Positions 34,634 through 43,929 of a stretch of 64,000 nt of DNA are shown piece by piece. The position numbers and the translations under genes are program-made. A model generated the notes under the pieces. The model made no database searches. It saw only the letters and a list, made by a program, of their open reading frames with translations, and was not told the origin of the DNA. Location of the stretch: the NCBI GenBank assembly GCA_964541225.1, contig CAZIPN010000006.1, forward strand, positions 1-64,000. Reading direction: 5' to 3'. Source of the stretch: CAZIPN01 sp964541225. Its GTDB lineage: Bacteria > Actinomycetota > Coriobacteriia > Anaerosomatales > JAAXUF01. The stretch's first letter is position 1; the number at the start of each line of letters is the position of its first letter.

Positions 34634-34662
34634 AACATAGCGGCGGAGACGCCGGGTGTAAA
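34634..34662 (-). promoter_or_regulatory. Promoter of the nine-gene exporter operon
   Basis: On the minus strand TTTACA (34657-34662, five of six consensus bases) and TATGTT (34634-34639) are separated by exactly 17 bases. Transcription would start near 34627, giving a leader of about 80 bases. An AT-rich partial dyad, TAGT-N8-ACTA, overlaps and follows the -10 box and could be a regulator site. Confidence 0.6.
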
Positions 34663-34712
34663 GCCTGCGCTGGGGAAATCGGCTTGAGCGTTCGGTCTCT
34701 CAGAGCTCTCAG

Positions 34713-35195
34713 TCAGTCCAGAGGCTGGGCTGTCAGGGTGTTGCGGAATTCGTCAGCGTGGGCGAGGTTGGAGACGAGGTGATTGTCCTCTTCCTCGGCC
34801 GTCGCTGTGGTGACCTCGATGTCCCCATAGTCGAGCAGATTGCCGAAGAGAGACTGCCTGACGTTGACGTTGTTGACCTTGTCCAGTGGCGTCACCTTGA
34901 CCTCGGTTCGAAGCCAGCCGGACTTCGACATCACTCGGCGGTCGGTAATTGCGATTTCGGTCGTGAGGATGCGAAACAGATCCCTGGCAATCATCACAAG
35001 CCAAGCGACGAGCGCCAAGCCGAGCGCAATGATCCAAAGCAGAGGCACAAGCATTGACAGCATGCCTGCAGCCACGAGCACAGCCGCGAGCGCGATGACC
35101 GTGAGCAGTGTTTCCGGCAGGATCGTCCACCACGTCACGCGTCCAAGCAACACGATGTGCTCGTCGTCGGCCAGTTCCCGGTCGATGTAGGACAT
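34713..35195 (-). CDS. Membrane protein with a bacterial PH domain (YdbS-like)
   Basis: The ATG at 35195 gives 160 aa; a longer open frame to 35369 looks spurious. Two hydrophobic helices (about 30-50 and 53-75) are followed by a bacterial PH (bPH2) domain (about 78-150) with ITDRRVMSKSGWL and VTPLDKVNNVNVRQSLFG. This pattern matches membrane-flanked YdbS/YdbT proteins. The function is poorly known; relatives are linked to antimicrobial-peptide resistance in Bacillus. It sits just upstream of the exporter operon on the same strand, but that operon has its own promoter. Confidence 0.85.
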   Translation of the reverse strand: MSYIDRELADDEHIVLLGRVTWWTILPETLLTVIALAAVLVAAGMLSMLVPLLWIIALGLALVAWLVMIARDLFRILTTEIAITDRRVMSKSGWLRTEVKVTPLDKVNNVNVRQSLFGNLLDYGDIEVTTATAEEEDNHLVSNLAHADEFRNTLTAQPLD

Positions 35196-35477
35196 TCGCC
35201 AGCCCCCTGTCTTCGCAAGAGCTGCTCTCGGCAGCTCCGTCCAGGGGCATCGTCGTACCACTCGGCAGTTGAGGCAAGAGCTGGCAGCATGGTAGGTGTT
35301 TCGCGCGGTGCCGGACGGGCTCGGCGGACCGGGGGCGGTCGTGCGCTGTTGCAGGTCCGCTTTCCTCATCGCCGTGGGTGCGGCATACTGTCTCGGCGCG
35401 CTCCGCTCAAGTGGAGTGCCCGGTCCGGGAGCGGCATAAGATGAGTCCGCGGGGCCGAGCTATCAAGGAGTTATCGC

Positions 35478-36767
35478 ATGGCCGGAATCGTCCTCGTCGG
35501 CGCCCAATGGGGTGACGAAGGCAAGGGCAAGATCACCGACCTCCTGGCAGACGACATGGACTACGTCGTTCGCTTTCAAGGCGGAAACAACGCCGGACAC
35601 ACGATCATCCACGGTGGCCGCACGCTGAAGCTGCACCTCATTCCATCGGGGATCATGTATCCGCACATCACACCGGTGATCGGCAATGGCGTTGTGATCG
35701 ATCCCAAAGTGCTGCTGGAGGAGATGGACACGCTGGAGGCCGACGGGCTGTCCACGCACCGTCTGCTGATCAGCTCCAACGCTCACCTGATCATGCCGTA
35801 CCATCGCGATCTCGACGGAGCCAGCGAGAAGCGGCTGGGCAGCAATGAGATCGGTACGACTCGCCGAGGAATCGGGCCTGCCTACATGGACAAGGCCTCA
35901 CGACTCGGTCTGCGTGTGCAGGACCTGACGGACGAGCACATCTTCCTCAAAAAGGTTGAGGCGGCACTTCTCGAAAAGAACGACATCCTCGACAAGGTCT
36001 ACGGAATGCCCACGTATCGCGCCGAGGATATCGTGAGTGAGTACATGGAGTATGCCGAGCGAATTCGACCGCACATCGCAGACACCGTCACGGTGCTGAA
36101 CAAGGCGCTTGAGTCCGATCAGTGGGTCTTCTTTGAGGGCGCCCAGGGCACGCTGCTCGATATTGACCACGGGACCTACCCGTTCGTAACCTCCAGCTCA
36201 CCGACGGCGGGCGGTGCGTGCACCGGATCCGGGGTTGGCCCCAAGCACATCGACCGGGTTCTCGGCATCGCCAAGGCATACATCACGCGCGTTGGCAGTG
36301 GGCCGTTCCCGACCGAGCTCTTCGACGAGACGGGCGAACTCCTGCAGAAGGTGGGCGGGGAGTGGGGAACGACCACGGGAAGACGGCGTCGCTGTGGTTG
36401 GTTCGACGGAGTGATTGCTCGCTACGCGGTACAGGTCAACGGTCTGACTGACCTCGTGATCACGAAGCTCGATGTGCTCTCGGCAGTCGACGTCATCAGG
36501 GTGTGCGTGGCCTACGAGTACGAGGGGAAGCGCTACAACAACCTTCCCAACCATCAGACAGCGTTTCATCATGCCAAGCCGATCTACGAGGAACTGCCTG
36601 GTTGGAAAGTCGATATCAGCACATGCCGCGACTTTGATGAGCTGCCCAAAGAGGCTCGCGACTACATTGGGTTCATCGAGGATCTTGCTGAAGTGCCAGT
36701 CGCTATGATTGCGGTCGGTCCGAGCCGGGAACAGACCATTTTCCGGCGCTGGGAACCGCGTCCCTAG
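35478..36767 (+). CDS. purA: Adenylosuccinate synthetase
   Basis: The ATG at 35478 (AAGGAG upstream) gives 429 aa, the normal length. QWGDEGKGK is the GTP-binding loop with the catalytic Asp. GGNNAGHT supplies the catalytic His. GTTRRGIGPAY and the later SGPFPTEL and GTTTGRRRRCGWFD blocks are canonical. The enzyme makes adenylosuccinate from IMP and Asp with GTP in AMP synthesis. It is not adjacent to other pur genes, which lie 3 kb downstream. Confidence 0.98.
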   Translation: MAGIVLVGAQWGDEGKGKITDLLADDMDYVVRFQGGNNAGHTIIHGGRTLKLHLIPSGIMYPHITPVIGNGVVIDPKVLLEEMDTLEADGLSTHRLLISSNAHLIMPYHRDLDGASEKRLGSNEIGTTRRGIGPAYMDKASRLGLRVQDLTDEHIFLKKVEAALLEKNDILDKVYGMPTYRAEDIVSEYMEYAERIRPHIADTVTVLNKALESDQWVFFEGAQGTLLDIDHGTYPFVTSSSPTAGGACTGSGVGPKHIDRVLGIAKAYITRVGSGPFPTELFDETGELLQKVGGEWGTTTGRRRRCGWFDGVIARYAVQVNGLTDLVITKLDVLSAVDVIRVCVAYEYEGKRYNNLPNHQTAFHHAKPIYEELPGWKVDISTCRDFDELPKEARDYIGFIEDLAEVPVAMIAVGPSREQTIFRRWEPRP

Positions 36768-36774
36768 ACAGAAC

Positions 36775-36799
36775 TTGCGGGGCTACTGTTACCCCGCAA
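36775..36799 (+). terminator. Hairpin after purA
   Basis: TTGCGGGG (36775-36782) pairs with CCCCGCAA (36792-36799) around a 9-base loop, 8 bases after the purA stop. There is no T-tract, so termination is only probable. Confidence 0.45.
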
Positions 36800-36814
36800 T
36801 GGCGCGGCGACGGG

Positions 36815-36820
36815 TACAAT
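36815..36820 (+). promoter_or_regulatory. -10 element of the membrane glycosyltransferase gene
   Basis: TACAAT matches the consensus at five of six positions and lies 47 bases before the GTG at 36867. No good -35 is seen at 16-18 bases. Confidence 0.4.
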
Positions 36821-36866
36821 ACCGAACGGCGCTCGCTAGTCTGACCCATTCCGCAGGGGAGAGTCG

Positions 36867-38432
36867 GTGTCGAACGAACTCAAGAAGGTAGTTGACCCTC
36901 GCCGCAATCTCGGGCATCTGATGCCTGGTGGCGTGTCATGGTTTGCGATCGGCATAAGCGTCCTCGGGTCGCTGCTGTTTCCCCAGCTGTGGCTGGAGAT
37001 CGCCACGGTCTTTGCGACGTACTTCATCGGGCGCATGCTAGTCACTGTTGTGCTCGCTGTGATTGGCGAGCGCAAGATCTGGCTTGCCAAGCGTCAGGAT
37101 TGGACCACCGGCGAGGACACGGTGGGCGAGTTTGGTTTCGCGGCGTCGGACGTGCGTCACGTCGTGATCATTCCGACGTACAAAGAGCCGGTCGAGATTA
37201 TCAGTCGAACTCTGGATGCGCTGGTCGCCCAGCATCGGGCGAAGGAGCGGCTGGTTGTTGTGCTCGGCATGGAGGAACGAGAGTTGGGCGCGCGGGCCAA
37301 AGCCGATGCGCTGATAGAAACGTATGCGGCGAACTTCCTGCGAATGATCGCCTCGATTCATCCGGGCAACATACCGGACGAGGAGCCCGGGAAGTCGTCG
37401 AATGAAGCCTGGGCCGCGAAAGCCGCTCGCGCTGCGGTGGACGAACTCGGTCTCGACCCGGCACTGTGCACGATTACCTCGTGCGACGCGGATTCAGTTC
37501 TCGACGTACGGTATTTCTCGGCGGTGGCGAGGTCTTTTGCCGCCGAGGAGAATCGGCACCTGTCTTTCTGGCAGGCGCCGCTGTTCTTCTACAACAACAT
37601 CTGGCAGGTTCCGGCCCCCGTTCGCTTCACAACGTGGATGCAGCATGCGGTGCAGCTGGCGGAACTCGCGTTGCCGAAGTTCAGCTCGCTTCCTATTTCG
37701 ACCTACACTCTCTCGCTGGAGCTGTGCGAGCGGTGCGGCTACTGGGATCCGGCCGTCATTCCCGAGGACTGGCACGCGTACTTGAACTGCATGTTCGAGA
37801 CCGGCGAGGAGATCACTACGCATTCGGTGTTCCTCCCGACCTTTGGAGACGCAACCGACGGGGAGACGTGGCGCGAAGCCGTGGCCAATCGCTTCGAACA
37901 GCTCAAGCGGCACTCGTGGGGAGCGGAGGATGTCGGCTATATCTACGGCCAGATGATGCGGCGCAAGAGCGTTGCGTGGCGCTCCTCGGAGTTCTTCCGT
38001 TTCGTGCAGGTGCTGCACGACCATACGATGCGTGTGACGGCCTGGGTCTTTCTGACCAGCGTGTACGTCCTATCGACCTACTACTCGCGACTGCACTTCT
38101 ACGATCTCGGCTGGCGCTATTCGATCGCCGAGAATCTCACGTACCTGAGCATCTTGTTCACCTGGTTCGGGTCGGCCGTCATGGTCTCGTCGGTCATCAT
38201 GGAGCTGTGGCGGTGTCCTCCGCCGGATGGCGTCTCCAAGTTGAAGACGGCTGTTGAGATTCTCCTGCTGTGGTTCCTGTTTCCGGTGCTTGGCTTCGTT
38301 CTGGGAATGCTGCCCGCTCTTGCCGCGCAGACACGTCTGCTCTTCGGTGTGCCTCTCAGTTACAAGGTGACTCCCAAACGCATCGTCGGGTCGGCGCGTT
38401 CTCGATCAGGACCGCAGCGAGAAACGGCGTAG
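36867..38432 (+). CDS. Membrane-bound family 2-like glycosyltransferase
   Basis: A GTG at 36867 gives 521 aa. Two N-terminal helices (about 22-68) precede a GT-A domain (about 95-380) with VVIIPTYKEP and the metal-binding SCDADSV. Four C-terminal helices (about 390-500) follow. The arrangement resembles processive or lipid-linked GT2 enzymes, but the sequence is distinctive: an extended Trp/Tyr-rich middle part (FWQAPLFFYNNIWQVPAPVR) replaces the usual GT2 acceptor region. Substrate and product are unknown. It stands alone between purA and htrA, with its own -10 box and terminator. Confidence 0.8.
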   Translation: MSNELKKVVDPRRNLGHLMPGGVSWFAIGISVLGSLLFPQLWLEIATVFATYFIGRMLVTVVLAVIGERKIWLAKRQDWTTGEDTVGEFGFAASDVRHVVIIPTYKEPVEIISRTLDALVAQHRAKERLVVVLGMEERELGARAKADALIETYAANFLRMIASIHPGNIPDEEPGKSSNEAWAAKAARAAVDELGLDPALCTITSCDADSVLDVRYFSAVARSFAAEENRHLSFWQAPLFFYNNIWQVPAPVRFTTWMQHAVQLAELALPKFSSLPISTYTLSLELCERCGYWDPAVIPEDWHAYLNCMFETGEEITTHSVFLPTFGDATDGETWREAVANRFEQLKRHSWGAEDVGYIYGQMMRRKSVAWRSSEFFRFVQVLHDHTMRVTAWVFLTSVYVLSTYYSRLHFYDLGWRYSIAENLTYLSILFTWFGSAVMVSSVIMELWRCPPPDGVSKLKTAVEILLLWFLFPVLGFVLGMLPALAAQTRLLFGVPLSYKVTPKRIVGSARSRSGPQRETA

Positions 38433-38451
38433 GATTGCCAGTGATCTGTTG

Positions 38452-38488
38452 GCCCCGTGTCTCTCATATGGCGCGGGGCTTTCTCGTT
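38452..38488 (+). terminator. Intrinsic terminator after the glycosyltransferase gene
   Basis: GCCCCGTG (38452-38459) pairs with CGCGGGGC (38472-38479), eight pairs with one G-U, followed by TTTCTCGTT. Confidence 0.7.
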
Positions 38489-38705
38489 GTCTGGCCTCGG
38501 ATGCAGTTCATGGTGAGATCGCCTCGGATGGCGTGAAGCCGCACGGCGGCGACGCGACCGCTCGCCCGCGGTTGCGCAGAAGAACTGTGCCACGAGCCCA
38601 TCGCAGGAGGGTAAGAGGTGTCAGGGATCGCGCTCGATCCCTCTCACGATTCGATCCGATGGGGCTCGCCACAGATGTGGGGCACGGTGCTGGAGGAGGC
38701 ACGCC

Positions 38706-39863
38706 ATGAGTGGACGTGGACGGCTTGGAAGAGAAACCGCCGGGAGGGTCATGCTGGCAGTGACCGCTGCCGGAGTGTTGCTGATCGGGACGATCGTTGC
38801 GAGCGGATGCACCACACTCACCGGCAGCAGTGGCAGTGGGTCAACGAACGGCGGGTCGGCGAGCACTCCCTCGGCGGGGGCGAACGCGAACTCAGCGACT
38901 CCGCTCGCTCCGACAGGCTCTTCGGAGGCAACGAGCGCTTTCGAGTCTGCCGCTGCCACCGTCTCGCGTGTGGTCGTCAACGTGTCCATTTCGCAGAACT
39001 TCGCGACGCCGCAGGGCAATCAGCCAGTCACGACTGGCAACGGCAGCGGAATCATCATTCGGCAAGACGGCTACATTCTGACCAACGACCACGTCGTGAA
39101 TGGCTCAAATGGACTGCTCGTTGGTCTCGGCATGAGGCAGGTTCCCGCCAAGATCGTCGGGGAGGATCCTTCGACCGATCTCGCGGTCATCAAGATCGCG
39201 CGTACTGGCCTAGCCGCAGCGCAAGCTGGCTCGCCCCGGTCTCTGAAGAGGGGGCAGTGGGTGATCGCCGTCGGCAGTCCCTACGGGCTTGAGCGAACGG
39301 TCACGACGGGCATTGTCTCCGCGCTGAATCGCTCGACGGTGGATCAGAATGGTGCCACGCCTGCTGCCTACACCAACCTCATCCAGACTGATGCGGCTAT
39401 CAATCCGGGCAACTCGGGAGGGGCGCTCGCGACGCTGGACGGCAAGATCGTGGGAGTCAATTCACTGACCGAGTCTCCCACTGGAGCATCGGCTGGAATC
39501 GGGCTGTCCATCCCGTTCGATTTCGCCATGTCGATCGCCGAGCAGCTCATGAAGACCGGCCATGCGGTCCACCCATACGTCGGTGTCGGCGTGATCGACC
39601 TGGATCAGATTGTTGCGGCGACGCTCGGGGTCAAAGGTGTGACTCAGGGAGCACTGATTCAAAACGTCGTGACCGGCTCGCCAGGAGCCAAAGCTGGCCT
39701 GAAGGCCGGCGACGTGATTACGTCCATCGGCGGGCAGGTGGTTGTCGACTCGGCGACTCTCTTCGCCGCCTTGCGCGCGCAGTCCATAGGCAAGACGGTG
39801 CCGTTTGGGGTCGTGCGCGGAGGCAAGGCGCTCACCGTTCAGGTGACGATTGGCGCGGGCTAG
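38706..39863 (+). CDS. HtrA/DegP-like serine protease with one PDZ domain
   Basis: The ATG at 38706 (GGAGGAGG six bases upstream) gives 385 aa. A hydrophobic helix (15-35) ends in ASGC, a possible but imperfect lipobox. A Gly/Ser/Asn linker (36-75) leads to the trypsin-like domain with catalytic His129 (TNDHVV), Asp158 (STDLAVIKI) and Ser237 (GNSGGAL). A single PDZ domain (about 285-380) follows. It should act on misfolded extracytoplasmic proteins. All catalytic residues are intact. Confidence 0.94.
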   Translation: MSGRGRLGRETAGRVMLAVTAAGVLLIGTIVASGCTTLTGSSGSGSTNGGSASTPSAGANANSATPLAPTGSSEATSAFESAAATVSRVVVNVSISQNFATPQGNQPVTTGNGSGIIIRQDGYILTNDHVVNGSNGLLVGLGMRQVPAKIVGEDPSTDLAVIKIARTGLAAAQAGSPRSLKRGQWVIAVGSPYGLERTVTTGIVSALNRSTVDQNGATPAAYTNLIQTDAAINPGNSGGALATLDGKIVGVNSLTESPTGASAGIGLSIPFDFAMSIAEQLMKTGHAVHPYVGVGVIDLDQIVAATLGVKGVTQGALIQNVVTGSPGAKAGLKAGDVITSIGGQVVVDSATLFAALRAQSIGKTVPFGVVRGGKALTVQVTIGAG

Positions 39864-39971
39864 CACTCGAGCCGTGAAGGGCGTCTGCGTTCGGCTACAA
39901 TGCGACACAGGCTGAGGGGTGTCTCGGCGATTTCCCGTTCTGCTCGCCCTCGTGACGGACAGGTGACGTTC

Positions 39972-41249
39972 ATGCGCATTCTCGTGTTGGGTTCAGGTGG
40001 TCGCGAGCATGCGATTGTGCACTCGCTTGCGGCTTCGCCTCTCACCAGCGCCATCTTTGTGGCGCCTGGCAATGGCGGCACTGCTCAGGAGCGTGTCACC
40101 ACCAACGTGGCGCTGGACGTGGACGACGCGGCAGCGGTTGTGACCTTCGCGCGGGAGAATCAGATCGATCTTGCGGTGATCGGACCGGAAGGCCCGCTGT
40201 GTGCCGGGCTCGCTGACGCGCTTCGTGCGGCCGACGTGCCGACGGTCGGCCCCGGCAAGCAAGGGGCCGAGCTCGAAGGCAGCAAGTCGTTCGCGAAGGA
40301 GCTGATGGCGCGTGCGCAGATTCCCACTGCGGAATCGGCGACGTTCGCCGACCGGGAGACCGCGCTCGCGTACTTGGAGACCCAGGTCGCGCCGATTGTC
40401 GTGAAGGCCGATGGGCTCGCGGCTGGCAAGGGCGTGACGGTTGCCATGCAGATGGATGAGGCGGTTGCTGCCGTCGAAGCATGCTTTGCTGGCACGTTTG
40501 GCTCGGCAGGAGACACGGTTGTGATCGAGGAGTACCTCGAGGGGCCCGAGTGTTCGCTGCTCGCGTTTGTCGACGGGACTACGGTTCTCCCGATGTCTCC
40601 CGCACAGGATCACAAGCGGGTCGGCGATGGCGACACCGGTCCTAACACTGGCGGAATGGGCGTCTACTCACCGGTCCCCGGCGTGGAGGCCAAGGAGTAC
40701 TCGCGCATGCTCGAGATACTCGAAATGACTGCGGGTGCACTGTTTGACGACGGCATCCCCTTCAGAGGCATTCTGTATGGCGGCTTCATCCTGACTGCCG
40801 ACGGCCCCAAGGTGCTTGAGTTCAACACGCGGTTCGGGGACCCGGAGACTCAGGTGCTCCTGCCTCGGATGCAAAGCGATCTTGCCGAGGTGCTGCAAGC
40901 GCTCGCGAATGGTGGGCTGGAGGAGTTTGGGGCGCTCTCGTGGACGTCGCACGTCGCGGTTAGCGTCGTCATGGCCAGCAAAGGCTACCCGGGTGCGTAT
41001 GAGACGGGCAAGCCAATTACCGGCATCGACCAGGCCGAGCAGGTCCCGGGGGTGACGGTCTATCACGCGGGCACCGCGCTTGGTGATGACGGCGTGCTTC
41101 GCACCGCAGGGGGTCGTGTGCTCAATGTCACCGCTGTGGCGGCGGACTTCGCAACCGCGATCGAGAACGCGTACAAGGCGGTAGACCTCATCGCGTTCGA
41201 AGGCGCGTTCTATCGACACGACATCGCTCACCGAGTGCACAACCGCTGA
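39972..41249 (+). CDS. purD: Phosphoribosylamine-glycine ligase
   Basis: The ATG at 39972 gives 425 aa, beginning MRILVLGSGGREHAIVHSLA, the classic PurD start. ATP-grasp blocks KADGLAAGKGVTVA, EEYLEGPECSLLAFVDG and TGGMGVYSP are intact, as is the late FNTRFGDPETQ. The enzyme joins glycine to phosphoribosylamine in step 2 of purine synthesis. purE follows 21 bases downstream, so the two are likely co-transcribed. Confidence 0.98.
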   Translation: MRILVLGSGGREHAIVHSLAASPLTSAIFVAPGNGGTAQERVTTNVALDVDDAAAVVTFARENQIDLAVIGPEGPLCAGLADALRAADVPTVGPGKQGAELEGSKSFAKELMARAQIPTAESATFADRETALAYLETQVAPIVVKADGLAAGKGVTVAMQMDEAVAAVEACFAGTFGSAGDTVVIEEYLEGPECSLLAFVDGTTVLPMSPAQDHKRVGDGDTGPNTGGMGVYSPVPGVEAKEYSRMLEILEMTAGALFDDGIPFRGILYGGFILTADGPKVLEFNTRFGDPETQVLLPRMQSDLAEVLQALANGGLEEFGALSWTSHVAVSVVMASKGYPGAYETGKPITGIDQAEQVPGVTVYHAGTALGDDGVLRTAGGRVLNVTAVAADFATAIENAYKAVDLIAFEGAFYRHDIAHRVHNR

Positions 41250-41270
41250 TAGCCGAGTAGGGAGGTCACG

Positions 41271-41732
41271 ATGGCAGAACAGCCGCTTGTCGGCATCATC
41301 GTCGGGTCGAAGTCCGACCTCGGCGTCATGGAGGAATGCGGCAAGCAACTCGATGCGCTTGGCGTTCCTCACGAACTTGTGGTGGCGAGCGCACATCGGA
41401 GCCCGGAGCGCGTGCACGAGTGGGCATCGACGGCGGCCGAGCGTGGCATCAGGGTTGTGATCGCCGCGGCCGGCAAGGCAGCGCATCTCGGCGGGGTGGT
41501 CGCGGCACTCACGCCGCTACCCGTCATTGCGGTTCCCATGAAGACGAGCGACTTGGGCGGGCTCGACTCGCTGTTGTCGATGGTGCAGATGCCGACTGGA
41601 GTGCCCGTGGCCTGCGTTGCGATCAACGGTGCCAAGAACGCTGCCATTCTTGCGACGCAGATTCTCGGGACGTCGATGCCGCAATACGGCGAGGCGATCT
41701 CGGCTCTGAAGGCGTCGATGGCCCAGGGCTAG
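41271..41732 (+). CDS. purE: N5-carboxyaminoimidazole ribonucleotide mutase
   Basis: The ATG at 41271 (GGGAGG upstream) gives 153 aa. IIVGSKSDLGVMEECGKQL, VVASAHRSPERVHEWA and INGAKNAAILATQILG are diagnostic PurE segments. The AHRSP form is typical of class I PurE, which needs the PurK product; purK is not in the window. It is the second gene of a purD-purE pair. Confidence 0.97.
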   Translation: MAEQPLVGIIVGSKSDLGVMEECGKQLDALGVPHELVVASAHRSPERVHEWASTAAERGIRVVIAAAGKAAHLGGVVAALTPLPVIAVPMKTSDLGGLDSLLSMVQMPTGVPVACVAINGAKNAAILATQILGTSMPQYGEAISALKASMAQG

Positions 41733-41864
41733 GGGAGGTCTTACGGCGTCGCGCGCCCGGGTTTGGTGGCGTGCGGCTTGTGCCCATCGCGCCCGTGAGC
41801 TGCACGGGCATACTCTTTCAAGTTGCGGACGACGTGCGGGCGTGTCCGACCAACCGGAGGAGCG

Positions 41865-43100
41865 ATGCAACCAGACGCGTTTGAGGACGTTCGGATCGAA
41901 GGCCACTTGATCGACTCCGGCATCATGTCGCAGGTCATGGACCGGATCGTTGCTCTCGGCGGGGAATTCGAGTCGCTGTCCTTTGAGGTCGGCCGCACCA
42001 ACGACGACGTCTCAACATGTGAGCTGCGCGTCTCGGCGTCGACGCAGCAGCAGCTCGACACGATTCTCGCCGAGATCCAGGCGTGGGGTGCCGTCGCATG
42101 CCAGCCTCGCGACGCCACGTACGAGCCAGCGCCAATGCACGGTGTCTTTCCCGATGGCTTCTACTCCACTACCAACCTGGAGACCGACGTGCGCATGGGC
42201 GGAAGCTGGGTGCCCGTTGCCAATCCCGAGATGGACCTCGGAGTTCACGTAGACCCTCAGGCGGGAATCGCCGAGACGATTCCGATGGCCGACGTTCGCG
42301 AAGGCGATCTGTTCGTGGTGGGTCACGATGGCATTCGCGTGCACCCGCTCGAGCGTCCCCGAGAGAAGCAGGCCTTCGAGTTCATGTCCTCCGCAGTCTC
42401 TTCCGAGAAGCCAAAGGCGCAGGTAGTCGCCGAGGTTGCCCGCATGCTGCGAGAGACTCGCGAGTCGGGGCGAGATGTGATTGCAGTGGTGGGTCCCGCA
42501 GTCGTGCACACGGGAGCGGCTGGCGCTCTTGCTCGGCTCGTGGAGGCGGGATTCGTGAGTGTGCTTTTTGGCGGCAACGCGGTGGCCACTCATGACATCG
42601 AAAGCGCGCTGTATGGGACGACGCTCGGTGTCGGACTCGAAGACGGAATTGCCACGCAGGGAGGCCACGAGCATCATCTGCGCGCGATCAACGCAATTCG
42701 AGGATGCGGATCCATAGCTGCCGCGGTCGACCAGGGTGTACTCACGAAGGGTCTCATGCACACGCTGGTCAAGACGGGAACGCCGTTCGTTCTCGCAGGA
42801 TCTATCCGTGACGATGGTCCGCTTCCCGACGTCATCACCGACGCCGTTGCCGCGCAGAACGAAATGCGCACCTACGTGCAGAACGCCGGCGCCTGTCTGA
42901 TGTTGTCAACGATGTTGCACTCGATTGCGACAGGCAACATGCTGCCCGCCACGACCACAACCGTGTGCGTCGACATCAACCCGGCCGTCGTCACGAAACT
43001 CGCCGACAGGGGGAGCTGGCAGACGGTCGGCATCGTCACCGACGTTGGGCTCTTCCTTGAGCGCCTCGCGAACGAACTCACTGGGCTTCTCGGCGGCTGA
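41865..43100 (+). CDS. TIGR00300/LOR-SDH-like protein (probable ornithine cyclodeaminase type)
   Basis: The ATG at 41865 with GGAGG four bases upstream gives 411 aa. The N-terminal LOR/SDH domain (about 1-110) starts FEDVRIEGHLIDSGIMSQVM. A second part (about 170-411) has VVGPAVVHTGAAGALARLV, GGNAVATHDIESAL and TKGLMHTLVKTGTPFVLAGS, a nucleotide-binding fold characteristic of TIGR00300. Archaeal members and the C-terminal half of cyanobacterial ArgZ/AgrE carry ornithine cyclodeaminase activity, making proline from ornithine. The assignment here rests on those family features. It follows purDE by about 130 bases and is not a purine gene. Confidence 0.8.
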   Translation: MQPDAFEDVRIEGHLIDSGIMSQVMDRIVALGGEFESLSFEVGRTNDDVSTCELRVSASTQQQLDTILAEIQAWGAVACQPRDATYEPAPMHGVFPDGFYSTTNLETDVRMGGSWVPVANPEMDLGVHVDPQAGIAETIPMADVREGDLFVVGHDGIRVHPLERPREKQAFEFMSSAVSSEKPKAQVVAEVARMLRETRESGRDVIAVVGPAVVHTGAAGALARLVEAGFVSVLFGGNAVATHDIESALYGTTLGVGLEDGIATQGGHEHHLRAINAIRGCGSIAAAVDQGVLTKGLMHTLVKTGTPFVLAGSIRDDGPLPDVITDAVAAQNEMRTYVQNAGACLMLSTMLHSIATGNMLPATTTTVCVDINPAVVTKLADRGSWQTVGIVTDVGLFLERLANELTGLLGG

Positions 43101-43289
43101 TGGATGCGCAGGACGCCGAACGGCCGTGTGTAGCAACTCGTGCGTGGCGCTGAGCGGATCGGTATGGTCGTGGGCTCGGCAGTTCGCGCAGCGTCGGTGT
43201 CTGCCTCAACGGTGATGGTTGCGCTGAATCCTCGGCGATTGAGGGTATCTTCACTGGCACTGTGATGCCGACTTGCAAGGACGGATGCT

Positions 43290-43688
43290 ATGCGCGAGAA
43301 GATTCAACGCACCGACGCCGAGTGGCGCGATCTGCTCACTCCAGAGCAATTTCGCGTGCTGCGGCGTGCTGGCACTGAGCCAGCGTTTTCCGGTGCGTTC
43401 ACCGACACCGCCGAGTCGGGCACCTACGTGTGCGTCGGCTGCGGATCGACGCTGTTCTCAAGCGAAACCAAGTTTCACTCCGGGTGTGGCTGGCCGAGCT
43501 TCTATGAGCCGATCGAGGCCGACGCCGTCACCGAGCACGTCGATTCGACGCTTGGCATGCGGCGCGTCGAAGTGCGCTGTGCAGTGTGCGATGGGCATCT
43601 CGGCCACGTTTTCACCGATGGCCCCAAACCGACGGGACTGCGCTACTGCATCAACTCGGTGTCGCTGGAGTTCAAGCCCGCCGAGTAG
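43290..43688 (+). CDS. msrB: Peptide-methionine (R)-S-oxide reductase
   Basis: The 132-aa protein is a stand-alone MsrB. Zinc ligands are C48/C51 and C97/C100. The catalytic cysteine is C120 in RYCINSVSL. SGCGWPSFYEPI and CDGHLGHVFTDGPKPTGLRY are canonical. It repairs methionine-R-sulfoxide in proteins. MsrA is not adjacent. A short hairpin GCCGCC/GGCGGC follows at 43722-43736. Confidence 0.97.
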   Translation: MREKIQRTDAEWRDLLTPEQFRVLRRAGTEPAFSGAFTDTAESGTYVCVGCGSTLFSSETKFHSGCGWPSFYEPIEADAVTEHVDSTLGMRRVEVRCAVCDGHLGHVFTDGPKPTGLRYCINSVSLEFKPAE

Positions 43689-43929
43689 GTGCCACAAGCT
43701 GCGTGTTGACGCTTCTGTTCGGCCGCCTCTGGCGGCTCGGCTCGGCGACATTCGCGTTCACGCTCACAAGCTTGGGTGGGCCATTGTTCACGCCTGAGAT
43801 GCAGACGGCCTGGCCAAGGGCGTATCCTTTGCTTGCACATCTGTAGGATTCTTAAGACAGATCGCGCTCAAGTAAGTGGGGTCCGGGGACGACACCACAC
43901 GTGTACGCTGATCGGGGGAGGTGGTGCGA

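Noticed and set aside
43897..43904. Palindrome ACACGTGT upstream of copA as a copper-regulator operator
   Set aside because: Eight bases with no match to a known CsoR or CueR operator that I can support, and no regulator gene nearby.
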